DNA of 64,000 nt from Flavobacterium humidisoli. Lineage in GTDB: Bacteria > Bacteroidota > Bacteroidia > Flavobacteriales > Flavobacteriaceae. The stretch's first letter is position 1. Each line of letters opens with the position of its first letter. A program made the translations under genes and the position numbers. Positions 26,132 through 35,587 of this stretch are shown piece after piece. Where the stretch lies: NCBI RefSeq assembly GCF_023272795.1, contig NZ_CP096829.1, positions 1,426,001 to 1,490,000 of the forward strand, written 5' to 3'. The notes beneath the pieces were generated by a model. It did not search any database and had not been told where the DNA came from. It saw only the letters and a program-made list of their open reading frames with translations.

Positions 26132-27841
26132 ATGGGCTTGAAATCATTTTTCACAGTTATTCTTTTTATATTCTTTTTTCTAAGTTGCACAACAGTTAAG
26201 GAATCAAATAATCTTAAAGCGAAAAGCATATCAAAAATAGAATTCAGTACTTCAGAATCGCAAAACTGGTATCAAAAAGATTACTTAGAAGATAATATCC
26301 CCGGAATTTCATTAGAAAAATGGTATCGTTTAAATAAAAAAAAGCAAAAAGATAAAAATATCATTGTTGCTGTAATTGATACTCAAATTGATATAGATCA
26401 CGAAGACTTAAAAGGGCAACTTTGGACAAACACTAAAGAAATTCCAAATAATGGAATTGATGATGACAAAAATGGTTACGTAGATGATATTAACGGATGG
26501 AGCTTTACAGGAACTAAAAGCGGTAGTTACGTTGTTTGGAACAGATATGAATATGTTCGAATAGTACAGGACTGGGGGGAATTATTTAAGGACAAAACTG
26601 AATCACAAATTGATGCTAAAGATTTGTGGAGATTTAAAGAATATCAAAGAGCCCTAAAAACTTTTGAAGAAAAAAACAAATACTATCGAAGATGGTTTAA
26701 GTCCTTAAATTACAAAGTTAGACTTTATCCTAAAGCAAAAGATACATTAAAATATTTTTTTCCTAACGAAAATTATACATACAAACAACTTGATAGCCTT
26801 TACAGAAAATATAAAACCAATGAAAAAGAATTTTGGCAAAGGCGTGATGATGGTGATGATGACCTTGGCGCGTTAATTGGCTCTATGATAGCTAATAGAG
26901 ACATGCATCAAAACACGTTTGAAAAGTTAAAAGATCAGCAAACCCAATTAGATTCAATTGTAAATAAAAACCTGAATATAGATTATAATGAACGTCTGCC
27001 TATTGGTGATAATCCTAATATTTTGGAAAAGGGTTACGGCAATAATAAGATTAGCAACACCATAAAAGGAGTAAGAACTATTCAAGATCATAATACCATG
27101 GTTTCTGGAATCATTGCCGCTAATAGAAAAAATAATATTGGCATAAAAGGAATTGCCGATGTAAAAATCATGCCTCTAAATATTTCTCCTTCTGGAGATG
27201 AGCATGATAAGGATATTGCAATGGCAGTTCGTTATGCCGTCGATAATGGAGCCAAAATAATTAATATGTCTTTTGGAAAAGAGTTTTCTATGCATAAAGA
27301 CTGGGTAACAGATGCTTTTAAATATGCAGAAGAGCATAATGTTCTTTTGGTGCATAGTGCTGGGAACGACAGTGAGGATTTAGACAAATCAATGCATTAT
27401 CCTAATGATCAAAACTATGAAGGCATTCGAGGGGTCTGTAATAATTTTATTAATGTTGGCTCAACTAGTAAAAATTTAGGCGAAAAATTAGTCTCTGACT
27501 ACTCTAATTACGGCAAAGAAAATGTGGACTTATTTGCTCCTGGAGAAGATATTTATACTACTGGAGCTGGAAACATTTATAAAACCGATTCTGGAACTTC
27601 ATTTTCAGCGCCAATGGTATCAGGAACCGCTGCTATAATCTGGTCTTATTACCCGAATCTTACAGCAAAAGAAGTAAAACAAATTATTATGGATTCTGGA
27701 ACTGCATATAATTTCGAAGTTATATTACCAGGTACTGAAGACAAGAAAGTTCCATTCTCTGAATTGTCTAAGTCAGGAAAAGTTCTAAATGTCTATAATG
27801 CGATGCAACTTGCAGAAAAGGTTAGTAAGAAAAAGAAATGA
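26132..27841 (+). CDS. S8 (subtilisin-like) serine peptidase, lipoprotein; likely LanP
   Basis: A 569-residue subtilase with a lipoprotein signal (FFTVILFIFFFLSC, Cys about residue 19). The triad is present: Asp in VAVIDTQIDIDH, His in QDHNTMVSGIIAA and Ser in GTSFSAPMVSGTAA, with the oxyanion Asn in VHSAGNDS. About 200 residues rich in charged and aromatic positions are inserted between the Asp and His blocks, which is unusually long. Its place between precursor and LanB suggests leader removal outside the cytoplasm (inference). Its last codons overlap the LanB start (ATGA), so translation is coupled. Confidence 0.9.
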   Translation: MGLKSFFTVILFIFFFLSCTTVKESNNLKAKSISKIEFSTSESQNWYQKDYLEDNIPGISLEKWYRLNKKKQKDKNIIVAVIDTQIDIDHEDLKGQLWTNTKEIPNNGIDDDKNGYVDDINGWSFTGTKSGSYVVWNRYEYVRIVQDWGELFKDKTESQIDAKDLWRFKEYQRALKTFEEKNKYYRRWFKSLNYKVRLYPKAKDTLKYFFPNENYTYKQLDSLYRKYKTNEKEFWQRRDDGDDDLGALIGSMIANRDMHQNTFEKLKDQQTQLDSIVNKNLNIDYNERLPIGDNPNILEKGYGNNKISNTIKGVRTIQDHNTMVSGIIAANRKNNIGIKGIADVKIMPLNISPSGDEHDKDIAMAVRYAVDNGAKIINMSFGKEFSMHKDWVTDAFKYAEEHNVLLVHSAGNDSEDLDKSMHYPNDQNYEGIRGVCNNFINVGSTSKNLGEKLVSDYSNYGKENVDLFAPGEDIYTTGAGNIYKTDSGTSFSAPMVSGTAAIIWSYYPNLTAKEVKQIIMDSGTAYNFEVILPGTEDKKVPFSELSKSGKVLNVYNAMQLAEKVSKKKK

Positions 27842-30042
27842 AGCCACAGTTTAAAATTTCCCCTTTTTCGCAATATGTACTTAGAACTCCTTTATTTCCC
27901 CTTTCATTTTATCTGGATCTTCTCAAAAATTACAATAGCGGAAAGTCAATTGCTATTTACCAAAATGCATTAGTCAAAGAAGCATTAAGTATGGCATCGC
28001 CAGAATTAATAAATGAGCTTAACAAATGGGAAAGTTTTAAAGCTGATTCTTTTAACAAAAAAAAATCAGCTTTAGAATTTACATTACTCAAGTATATTGC
28101 AAGAATATCTTCAAGGTGTACTCCTTTTGGGTTATTTGCAGGATGTTCTGTTGGGAAAATTAATACTGAAACTAATATAATATTAGATTTGCCCAAAAAA
28201 TACAAACGGTTTACTCAATTTGATATGCAATTCTGGGTAGCATTATTGCAAAATATTGCTAGACAAAAAAAAGTAATTTCTCGCTTAAAATATTACCCTA
28301 ATTCTTCTATTTATGAATTTGGTGATTTTTACAGATATATTGAATACAAATACGTAAAAAATAAGCGTGAACATAGTATAACATCTTTACGAAAATCTGA
28401 TGCATTAAAAGAAATAATGCTGCAAACAAAATTAGGATTAACTATAGATGATATAGTTTCTATTTTAGCAGATAATGATTCTGAAAAAAGAGAAGCTTAT
28501 GAGTTTATTATGCACCTTATAGATTTCCAATTTTTAGTAAGCGAAATAGATGCCACTGTAACCAGCAATAATGAATTTGAGAGGGTTTTGGCTATTTTTA
28601 AAAATGTTCCAGACCTAAAAAAAGAATATCGCTTTTTAGAAACCATAAATAAACAGATTTTAGATTTGGACATTTCATTAATTCCAACAAAAAATCAATA
28701 CGAAAAAATCAAAGAAAAAATCTTGGAGGAAGGATTTGAATATGATGAAAAATATCTCTTCCAGACCGATTTAACTGCAACCACCATATCAAATAGTCTA
28801 AATGCAATTATTATAAAAAAAGCAGCTAAAGGACTTTGTTTTTTAAATGGCATACAACCGAAAAAAGAATCGAATCAGCTTAACGCGTTTGCTAAAGCAT
28901 TCTCTAAAAGATATGAATCTCAAGAAATGCCACTTATGGTGATTTTAGATGTCGAATCTGGATTAGGTTATCCAATAAATCATGACATGAATGATTCGCA
29001 CGAAATACTGGAAGCCTTCTCTTTTAAACAAAAAAAGGATAAAAATGAAAATCAAGTTTGGACTTCCTATGATTCAATTTTAGAGAAAAAACTTCAGGAA
29101 TGTCTTTCAAAAAAACAAATAAAAATAGAATTGTCAGAAAGTGACTTTCCTGATTTTGATGCTAATTTTGATGATGCCCCCTCTACATTTTCAGCACTAA
29201 TTGAAGTTTACCATAATGAAAAGTTATCCATTGAATCTTCAGGAAACATAAGTGCCACAAAATTTTTGGGGCGATTTTGTAATGGGAATTCTGAGATCCA
29301 TAAGCTAACCCAAGAGATTATTCAAAAAGAACAAAACTATTATCATGATAAAATTTTAGCTGAAATTGTTCATATTCCACAATCCAGAACTGGAAATATT
29401 TTACGGAGACCTGTCTTAAGAAATTATGAAATTGCCTATTTAGCAAATTCAGGTGTTGAAAAGAAAAACACGATCGATTTAAATGATTTATTTGTATCTA
29501 TTAGAAACGATAAAATTATACTACATTCTAAAAAACATGATAAAGAAGTCATTCCTTGTCTGTCAAACGCTCATAACTTTTATAATAATTCTTTACCTGT
29601 ATATCATTTTTTATGTGATTTACAGGCGCAAAATACAAAGCCAATATATAGTTTTAATTGGGGAGTTTTAGAATCTCATTATAATTACTTTCCAAGAGTT
29701 GAATACAACGAAATTATACTTTCAAAAGCAAAATGGATTATTGCGAAAGAAGAAGTGGCATCCTTTTTAAAATTAAGTGGCAAAGATTTGTTTGAGGCAT
29801 TCTCAAATTGGAGAATCAGCAAAGATATTCCATGTCTCGTTAATTGGGTTAATTCTGATAATACCTTGTTATTAGATTTTCAAACAGAAATTGGAATTCA
29901 ATTGTTTTTAAAGTCAGTTAGAAATAGAGACAAAATTGTTTTAGAAGAATTTCTATTTACTGACGAATCTATTGTAAAAAACATTGCTGGAAAAGGCTTT
30001 AACAATCAATTTATAGTATCATTTTTTAAACAGCAATCATAA
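27838..30042 (+). CDS. Lantibiotic dehydratase (LanB, N-terminal glutamylation part)
   Basis: A 734-residue protein with the family landmarks YVLRTPLFPLSFYLDLL near the N terminus and SSRCTPFGLFAGCSVGKI around residues 92-109, plus the later RTGNILRRPVLRNYEIAYLA. It corresponds to the glutamylation domain of class I LanB, which uses glutamyl-tRNA to activate Ser/Thr. Full LanB proteins are about 1000 residues; the elimination (SpaB_C) part is here a separate gene whose ATG directly abuts this stop. No LanC cyclase is encoded nearby. Confidence 0.9.
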   Translation: MKPQFKISPFSQYVLRTPLFPLSFYLDLLKNYNSGKSIAIYQNALVKEALSMASPELINELNKWESFKADSFNKKKSALEFTLLKYIARISSRCTPFGLFAGCSVGKINTETNIILDLPKKYKRFTQFDMQFWVALLQNIARQKKVISRLKYYPNSSIYEFGDFYRYIEYKYVKNKREHSITSLRKSDALKEIMLQTKLGLTIDDIVSILADNDSEKREAYEFIMHLIDFQFLVSEIDATVTSNNEFERVLAIFKNVPDLKKEYRFLETINKQILDLDISLIPTKNQYEKIKEKILEEGFEYDEKYLFQTDLTATTISNSLNAIIIKKAAKGLCFLNGIQPKKESNQLNAFAKAFSKRYESQEMPLMVILDVESGLGYPINHDMNDSHEILEAFSFKQKKDKNENQVWTSYDSILEKKLQECLSKKQIKIELSESDFPDFDANFDDAPSTFSALIEVYHNEKLSIESSGNISATKFLGRFCNGNSEIHKLTQEIIQKEQNYYHDKILAEIVHIPQSRTGNILRRPVLRNYEIAYLANSGVEKKNTIDLNDLFVSIRNDKIILHSKKHDKEVIPCLSNAHNFYNNSLPVYHFLCDLQAQNTKPIYSFNWGVLESHYNYFPRVEYNEIILSKAKWIIAKEEVASFLKLSGKDLFEAFSNWRISKDIPCLVNWVNSDNTLLLDFQTEIGIQLFLKSVRNRDKIVLEEFLFTDESIVKNIAGKGFNNQFIVSFFKQQS

Positions 30043-30906
30043 ATGCAGAGAAATTTTTGTTTAGGAAGTGAATGGCTGTATTATAAAATTTATACAGGAG
30101 TTCAAACGACTGATTTGGTTTTACTTGAAAAATTATACCCTGTTATTTTGCAATTAAAAAAGAAAAAAATTATCCAAAAATGGTTCTTTATTCGATACAA
30201 GGATACTGACACACATTTTAGAATCCGATTTCTGGTAGAAAACAGAAAAGATTTAGCAAAAGTAATTCAAATGCTTTATCGTCCGATAAATGATTTACTC
30301 CAAGAAAATCTGGCATGGCAAATTCAAACTGATACTTATAAAAGAGAAATTGAAAGATACGGTGAAATCACTATTGAAGATTCAGAATTTTTATTTTGGC
30401 AGGATAGTGAATTGGCAATTCAATATCTTTCACTAAAAAAAACATTTGCAAAAAAAGAAATGGCACTCTTGTTCAGTTTTTGTTCAATAAATTCTTTTTT
30501 AAATTCTTTTTCTTTATCGATTTTAGATAAGTATAATTTAATGAATAGGCTGCAACAATCTTTTAAGAAAGAATTTGATGCAGATAATATATTAAAAAAA
30601 GAACTTGATAAAAAGTACAGAAAACTAGTTGGCGAAATGGGATGTTTCTTAGCGGGCGAAACTAAAAAAGATTTTCCCGATTTTTTCGAAACCATTGAAC
30701 AAAAACAAAATCAAATAGCAGAAAAAGTATTAGAAATAAAAAATGCAATTCAAATCGATCTTTATGACTTTTTAGCAAGCCATATCCATATGATGATTAA
30801 TCGACAATATACTTCTAAGCAAAGAATGTACGAGCTCATTATTTATGATCATCTCTACAGGTATTATAAAACTTTAAATTATGAAAAAACAAATTTTCTG
30901 ATGTAG
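30043..30906 (+). CDS. Thiopeptide-type/SpaB_C elimination-domain protein
   Basis: A 287-residue protein matching the SpaB C-terminal (thiopeptide-type bacteriocin biosynthesis) domain: GSEWLYYKIYTGVQTTDLVL at the start, then WFFIRYKDTDTHFRIRFLV, and a C-terminal SHIHMMINRQYTSKQRMYEL. This domain removes the glutamyl group to give dehydroalanine or dehydrobutyrine. Its ATG begins on the base after the LanB stop, so the pair works as a split LanB. It closes the operon; a terminator follows at 31001-31035. Confidence 0.9.
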   Translation: MQRNFCLGSEWLYYKIYTGVQTTDLVLLEKLYPVILQLKKKKIIQKWFFIRYKDTDTHFRIRFLVENRKDLAKVIQMLYRPINDLLQENLAWQIQTDTYKREIERYGEITIEDSEFLFWQDSELAIQYLSLKKTFAKKEMALLFSFCSINSFLNSFSLSILDKYNLMNRLQQSFKKEFDADNILKKELDKKYRKLVGEMGCFLAGETKKDFPDFFETIEQKQNQIAEKVLEIKNAIQIDLYDFLASHIHMMINRQYTSKQRMYELIIYDHLYRYYKTLNYEKTNFLM

Positions 30907-31000
30907 CTGATACTTTTTAAAGTTTACTCGCTACTTATAATTTTCAAGCCAACATAAAAACGGTTCGAAAATTGTCCCGCTAGGGCTGCGAAATAAAAAC

Positions 31001-31035
31001 AAAAAAGAGATCTGAAATTTTCAGATCTCTTTTTT
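31001..31035. terminator. Bidirectional terminator
   Basis: AAAAAAGAGATCTGAAA and its complement TTTCAGATCTCTTTTTT form a near-perfect hairpin between the lanthipeptide operon and the converging XRE gene. Confidence 0.88.
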
Positions 31036-31054
31036 ATTATAAAAATAAAAGGTT

Positions 31055-31441
31055 TTACTTCCCTTTCAACAATTTCTCCAAATACTCATTTTTATCCTTC
31101 TCAGCTTGTACCAAACGCTCATAAAGTTCAACAACTTTGTCAAGAGGATTAAAAGTACAATCATTATAATGCTTGTTAAAAGCTGCATTATCATAAATAT
31201 TATTAAAGTAATTAATTACGGCTTCTTCCGAAAAGTTTTTAATTGCTTCAACGGTCATTCCAAGTACTTTTGCCACTTCTTTCAGTTTTTCTTCGTCTAT
31301 GGTTTCGCTGTTTTCCATAGCTGAAACAGTCTGCTGACTCATTCCTAAAGCTTGTGCTAAAGCCTCTTGTTTCATGTCTTTCAGCTCGCGAATTCGGCTG
31401 ATTTTTCTTCCTATATGATATGGTTTTGTTGCTGTGCTCAT
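31055..31441 (-). CDS. XRE family helix-turn-helix regulator
   Basis: A 128-residue regulator. The ATG at 31441 (MSTATKPYHIGRKISRIREL) is preferred to 31495, which would add 18 residues without domain similarity. An HTH_3 domain follows (KQEALAQALGMSQQTVSAME, residues about 24-43), and then a helical C-terminal part ending in a Lys/Glu-rich coiled tail (ELYERLVQAEKDKNEYLEKL). It converges on the lanthipeptide operon but has no evident link with it. Confidence 0.88.
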   Translation of the reverse strand: MSTATKPYHIGRKISRIRELKDMKQEALAQALGMSQQTVSAMENSETIDEEKLKEVAKVLGMTVEAIKNFSEEAVINYFNNIYDNAAFNKHYNDCTFNPLDKVVELYERLVQAEKDKNEYLEKLLKGK

Positions 31442-31570
31442 AAAATCAAAGTTATTTAAAGTTTTATAGAGAAAATAAATTTCAGTAAAAAACAAGCTAA
31501 TTTTTGTAAGATACGGTTTTCATTATTTAAGCAAAAATACAGTTTTTCAGATAATTAATTAAATACAATT

Positions 31571-32077
31571 CTAAACCTTAATCTCAAACAAACTAAAAGA
31601 ACCTTCTTTGTAATGTTCTGGTAATTCATTGGTCCATTCTATGGTGCTGATTCCTTTATAAGTGAAACCGCAGCTGGTATAATATTTATTAATTCTTTCG
31701 TTGTCACTGTGCGTGTCAAGACGAATGTATTCTTTACCATTTTCTTTGGCATATTTCTTAGTCCATTCTATAATTTTTTTGACATACGACTGCCCTCTGA
31801 ATTGTGGATTCGTAGCAATACGATGCAAATATACTGCAGCGTCTTTGCTGGCTTCTTTCCAAATAATTTCATCATTAAAAGTAAGCACAAATGTACAAGC
31901 GATTTCGTCTCCTTCTTTAATTACAAAATGACGATTCTCAGCAATTTCTTTTTCTATTAAAGCTCTTTCAAAACCCCTCCAGCTTTTATTATTGACTGTT
32001 TTCTGGTAAGATGTAGCTTCGTTATAAATATCGAAAACAGTATCGATATCCTGAGTTTTAGTTTTAAAAAATTCCAT
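31571..32077 (-). CDS. GNAT family N-acetyltransferase
   Basis: A 168-residue acetyltransferase with the acetyl-CoA binding motif around LHRIATNPQFRGQSYVKKII (residues about 83-102; consensus RxxGxG/A here R-G-Q-S-Y) and RLDTHSDNERINKYYTSCGF near the C terminus. Substrate unknown. A palindrome TTCAAAGAT-AA-ATCTTTGAA (32107-32126) upstream contains a -7 box (TATCTTTG on the minus strand). Confidence 0.85.
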   Translation of the reverse strand: MEFFKTKTQDIDTVFDIYNEATSYQKTVNNKSWRGFERALIEKEIAENRHFVIKEGDEIACTFVLTFNDEIIWKEASKDAAVYLHRIATNPQFRGQSYVKKIIEWTKKYAKENGKEYIRLDTHSDNERINKYYTSCGFTYKGISTIEWTNELPEHYKEGSFSLFEIKV

Positions 32078-32148
32078 TTATTGGGTATTCTGTAAATTAA
32101 TGAATCTTCAAAGATAAATCTTTGAACAGCTTAAAGCAGGCGAAATAG

Positions 32149-33114
32149 TTAATTTATGCTTTTTTTATCAGAGTTCAGCCAGACTACATTTTGTTCAGAA
32201 TTGTGATCTTGACCAATAATATCTCTATACAATTCTGGTCTTCTTGCTTTTATATAGCGATGTCCTCCAGCCTGAATGCATTTTTCGGGAGTGATTATTG
32301 CCGTTGCAAAAGAATCATCAAAAGTGCGGCATTCTGCCAGTATATCTCCAAAAGGATCGATAATCATAGAACAGCCATTTTTTAATTGGTCATCGTCCAT
32401 ACCAATTGGGTTCGAAAAGACAGCATAAACCGCATTGTCATAAGCTCTTGCTGGAAGCCATTTCATGAGCCAGTCACGGCCTTTCATTCCATCAAATTCT
32501 AATCGTAACGAAGTTGGGTCGGTTTCGCGGTTTTCCCAAAGCTGAGGTGCGACAAAACCAGCGCCAGGTCGGGTAGAAGGAGTGCACATTGTAACGTGAG
32601 GCATAAAAATAATATCGGCACCTAGAAGTTTTGTCGCACGAACATTTTCGATAATATTATTGTCATAACAAATTAAAATACCGCATTTCCAACCTTCAAT
32701 TTCAAAAATACAATAACGATCTCCAGGAGTTAAATACGGATTTATAAACGGATGCAGTTTTCGGTATTTGGCTACTAGACCATTTTTGTCCACACAAACA
32801 TACGCTTTGAATAGATTATCGTTTTCGTCTTTTTCAAAAAGTCCGGCCAATATTACAATGTTATTGTTTTTGGCAATTTCGATTAATTTTAAAATGCTTT
32901 CTCCACTCGGAATCAATTCTGCCAAGTCCAGCATTTGATCTTTCGATAAGTTTCTTGCGAAAGTATATCCGGTTATAGAACATTCGTGAAAAGAAATCAC
33001 ATCGCAGCTTTCGGCAGATGCTTTCTTAGAAAGTTTTTCGATTACAGATAAGTTATAGTTTTTGTCGCCACTTTTATTTTCGAACTGGGCTGTGGCTATT
33101 TTTAGATTTTTCAT
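32149..33114 (-). CDS. Nitrilase / carbon-nitrogen hydrolase family protein
   Basis: A 321-residue hydrolase with the Glu-Lys-Cys triad: Glu in VISFHECSITGY (about 43), Lys in AKYRKLHPFI and Cys in KCGILICYDNNIIENVRATK. Family members hydrolyse nitriles, amides or carbamoyl compounds. The ATG at 33114 is chosen; a GTG three codons earlier is possible. A TAATTTTG box (33136-33143, minus strand) stands upstream. An AraC regulator and isochorismatase gene follow upstream on the same strand. Substrate unknown. Confidence 0.9.
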   Translation of the reverse strand: MKNLKIATAQFENKSGDKNYNLSVIEKLSKKASAESCDVISFHECSITGYTFARNLSKDQMLDLAELIPSGESILKLIEIAKNNNIVILAGLFEKDENDNLFKAYVCVDKNGLVAKYRKLHPFINPYLTPGDRYCIFEIEGWKCGILICYDNNIIENVRATKLLGADIIFMPHVTMCTPSTRPGAGFVAPQLWENRETDPTSLRLEFDGMKGRDWLMKWLPARAYDNAVYAVFSNPIGMDDDQLKNGCSMIIDPFGDILAECRTFDDSFATAIITPEKCIQAGGHRYIKARRPELYRDIIGQDHNSEQNVVWLNSDKKSIN

Positions 33115-33182
33115 ATTGTTCACTTTTAATTATGGCAAAATTAGAGTGAGCAATACGCTATAAATTGTACAAAACCGACATT

Positions 33183-33995
33183 TTAGAATGTTCTTTTTAT
33201 AAGATTATTGGTTAATTTCCCGGTGTTATAAAAGTATTCTGTCGGAGTGATTCCAGTGTGTTTTTTAAATTCTTTTATTAAATGTGATTGGTCTGAAAAT
33301 CCGGCATCGTAACAAATTGTGGTGAGATTGGTATCGTCAGACTTGTCTTTTAATAATTTTAAAAAATGATGTAGTCTTATAACGTTGCCAAATTTCTTCG
33401 GATTTAGTCCGATGCATTCTTTGAATTTTCTTTCCAAATGTCTTTCGCTATAACCTGTATATTCGACTAATTGTTTTATAGAGAAATGTCCTTTACTGTT
33501 GATAATAAAGCGCAAAGAATGATCTATTATAAATTGATTTGAGGCTGGTTTGGCTACGATTAAGGACTTAAAAAAAGAATTTAATAACTGAACTCGTGTT
33601 GAATTTTTTTGCTGAAACAGACTCTCTTGAAGGGTTCTGATTTTTTCATCAAATACATCTTCAACAGGAATAATACTATCTTGAAATTCATTGGCAGGAA
33701 TGCCTAACAATTGATGGATTCCGTTGGGCTGAAAAACGACTATAATCAGCGTTATTTCATTTTCAGAATAAAGATCTTTAAAACCATTAAGTTGTCCGTA
33801 TAAAAAGGAAGTGGGCAGATATTCTTTTATTTCGTATTTATTAATTCCGGAAATGAGTTTGCTTTTTATCGAAAAGACAAGACCAGTATTACCATCAGAA
33901 AACAGTCGGAATTTTTGTACAGCAGTTTCGGTATTATCTAAGAACAGATAATGCTTAATATAAGGTGATAACTCTTTGGGAGGTGAAACTTGCAT
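33183..33995 (-). CDS. AraC family transcriptional regulator
   Basis: A 270-residue regulator with a cupin-like N-terminal half (PKELSPYIKHYLFLDN, a DUF6597-type start) and a C-terminal AraC double helix-turn-helix (FSIKQLVEYTGYSERHLERK and LTTICYDAGFSDQSHLIKEF, residues about 170-265). It has a 15-base gap to the isochorismatase gene upstream, so they are probably one transcript. Effector unknown. Confidence 0.9.
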   Translation of the reverse strand: MQVSPPKELSPYIKHYLFLDNTETAVQKFRLFSDGNTGLVFSIKSKLISGINKYEIKEYLPTSFLYGQLNGFKDLYSENEITLIIVVFQPNGIHQLLGIPANEFQDSIIPVEDVFDEKIRTLQESLFQQKNSTRVQLLNSFFKSLIVAKPASNQFIIDHSLRFIINSKGHFSIKQLVEYTGYSERHLERKFKECIGLNPKKFGNVIRLHHFLKLLKDKSDDTNLTTICYDAGFSDQSHLIKEFKKHTGITPTEYFYNTGKLTNNLIKRTF

Positions 33996-34010
33996 TTTTA
34001 AAATTGATCT

Positions 34011-34553
34011 TTATTCGAAATCAAGATTGTCTTTTATTATAGCGCCTTGATTTTCTAAATTTACTAAAACTTCTTCGATTCTATGCTGCACATCGTCTCC
34101 GGTTTGAATTAATTCTTTTAGAAGCACTATTTCATAACTAGCTTTAAGAGCATCAAGAGCGGTTTGTTTGATGCAGTATTCTGCTAAGAAACCACATAAA
34201 ATAAGTCTGCGAATTTGATTTTCTTTTAGAAAGTTTTTAAACTCCTGAGAGGAAAAACTGCTGTGTTCAGTTTTTGAAATTAGGATTGAAGAACCATCAA
34301 AGTCGAGATCAATTTCATGGCCTTTTGTTTCTTCAATACACATAGAGGTTCCAATTCCAAATTGATCTTTTTGATAATTGGAGAAAATAATCACAAATTT
34401 ACTCTTGTCGAGCTTTTTGATTAAATCGTTTAGTAGATTTTTGACTCGCTGTATATGACTGATGGAATGTCTTTTTGCATAATTTCCGTCAATGTCTGTG
34501 AAATCTTTTTGAGGATCAATAATTACTAGTAATTCTTCGGGAACTAATTTCAT
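34011..34553 (-). CDS. Isochorismatase family cysteine hydrolase
   Basis: A 180-residue hydrolase. It opens LLVIIDPQKDFTDIDGNYAK with the catalytic Asp of the family, has a Lys in ILISKTEHSSF, and the nucleophile Cys region LILCGFLAEYCIKQTALDAL (residues about 122-141). Family members include nicotinamidases and N-carbamoylsarcosine-type amidases. The preceding gap (34554-34724) contains only a short dispersed repeat of the AGCCCCGATAGC type. Confidence 0.85.
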   Translation of the reverse strand: MKLVPEELLVIIDPQKDFTDIDGNYAKRHSISHIQRVKNLLNDLIKKLDKSKFVIIFSNYQKDQFGIGTSMCIEETKGHEIDLDFDGSSILISKTEHSSFSSQEFKNFLKENQIRRLILCGFLAEYCIKQTALDALKASYEIVLLKELIQTGDDVQHRIEEVLVNLENQGAIIKDNLDFE

Positions 34554-34724
34554 AGAAGTTTTTAATCTGCTTTTGTGGAATTTGAATCATGAAGAATCAA
34601 TTTTAGCAAAAGTAGTTATATTTTCTATAAAAACGGATACTTCTAATCTAGCCCCGATAGCTATCAGGACGAGACTAAACGTGATTTTGAAAATGAGTTT
34701 TTCTGCTTCTAAAAATTAAAAATA

Positions 34725-35474
34725 TTAATTCTGAAGTGCGATTTTAACCTTCGGCATCATCTTATCGACAAACATTCTATAAGCGGCTTCTGAAGGATGC
34801 AAACCATCTGAAGCAATCAAAATTGGATTGTTAAGTCCTTCGCGCGTGATTTCTGTAATCGATACAAAGGCAATTTGATTGGTGTTGCAATAATTCTCTG
34901 CAAAAGTATTGTATTGGTTAATTTCTGTTGAAATTGTACCGCTTTGATTTCCTGCAAGAGCTTGTCCGTATGGAGTATACGCGTAGTCTGGAATAGAAAT
35001 AACGACAACATTTTTTCTATCGCCTTTGGCTAGCATAATGGCTTTATTGACTAATTCTGGGAATTCTTTTTCGTAAATAGAAAAGCTTCTGTGCTGAAAT
35101 TGATTATTAACGCCAATTAAAAGCGTTACGAGATCATAATTGGATTCTGGATTTTGAGAATCAATTGCCGAAATTAAATTGGATGTTGTCCAGCCCGTTG
35201 TAGCGATTATTTTAAGAGAAACGCTGCTAGAGTACATTGCGTTCAAACTTGCCTTTAATTGCTCAGGAAAACGGCATGTAGCGCACACGCTTTGGCCAAT
35301 GGTATAACTGTCACCTAAAGCTAAATAATTTACTTTGTTGGCAATTGGTGGTTCTGTGGTTTTAGGTGGAGTTACAACTGGTGGAGGAGTTGCAGTAGTA
35401 GTTTCGTCTGAACTGCAGCTCAAAAGAAATACTGAAAGTAGGATAGTAACTATTTGTTTAAAATGAGGTTTCAT
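34725..35474 (-). CDS. SGNH/GDSL hydrolase lipoprotein
   Basis: A 249-residue esterase-like protein with a lipoprotein signal (QIVTILLSVFLLSCSS), a Pro/Thr-rich linker (TPPPVVTPPKTTEPP) and an SGNH hydrolase domain. The Ser block is YLALGDSYTIGQSVC (Ser about residue 56), the Asn block TLLIGVNNQFQ, and the Asp-His pair DGLHPSEAAYRMF. It would be anchored in the outer membrane or periplasm and cleave acyl esters of carbohydrates or lipids. Substrate unknown. Confidence 0.9.
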   Translation of the reverse strand: MKPHFKQIVTILLSVFLLSCSSDETTTATPPPVVTPPKTTEPPIANKVNYLALGDSYTIGQSVCATCRFPEQLKASLNAMYSSSVSLKIIATTGWTTSNLISAIDSQNPESNYDLVTLLIGVNNQFQHRSFSIYEKEFPELVNKAIMLAKGDRKNVVVISIPDYAYTPYGQALAGNQSGTISTEINQYNTFAENYCNTNQIAFVSITEITREGLNNPILIASDGLHPSEAAYRMFVDKMMPKVKIALQN

Positions 35475-35587
35475 AATTTGTTCAAATTAGATTCTATTTG
35501 CTTTAAACAAATAGTTACGTTAAACACATTATTTTGGTTTTACTCTTAAGAATTGATTTTGGTAAATTAACTTCTTTTTAATCACAT

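Noticed and set aside
27838..30906. LanB pair as an artificial split caused by a sequencing frameshift
   Set aside because: The stop and the next ATG abut cleanly, the second protein starts exactly at the SpaB_C domain with its usual N terminus, and such split LanB systems are known.
34640..34680. AGCCCCGATAGCTATCAGGAC as an operator
   Set aside because: It resembles a common dispersed flavobacterial repeat word, is degenerate and is not positioned relative to a promoter.
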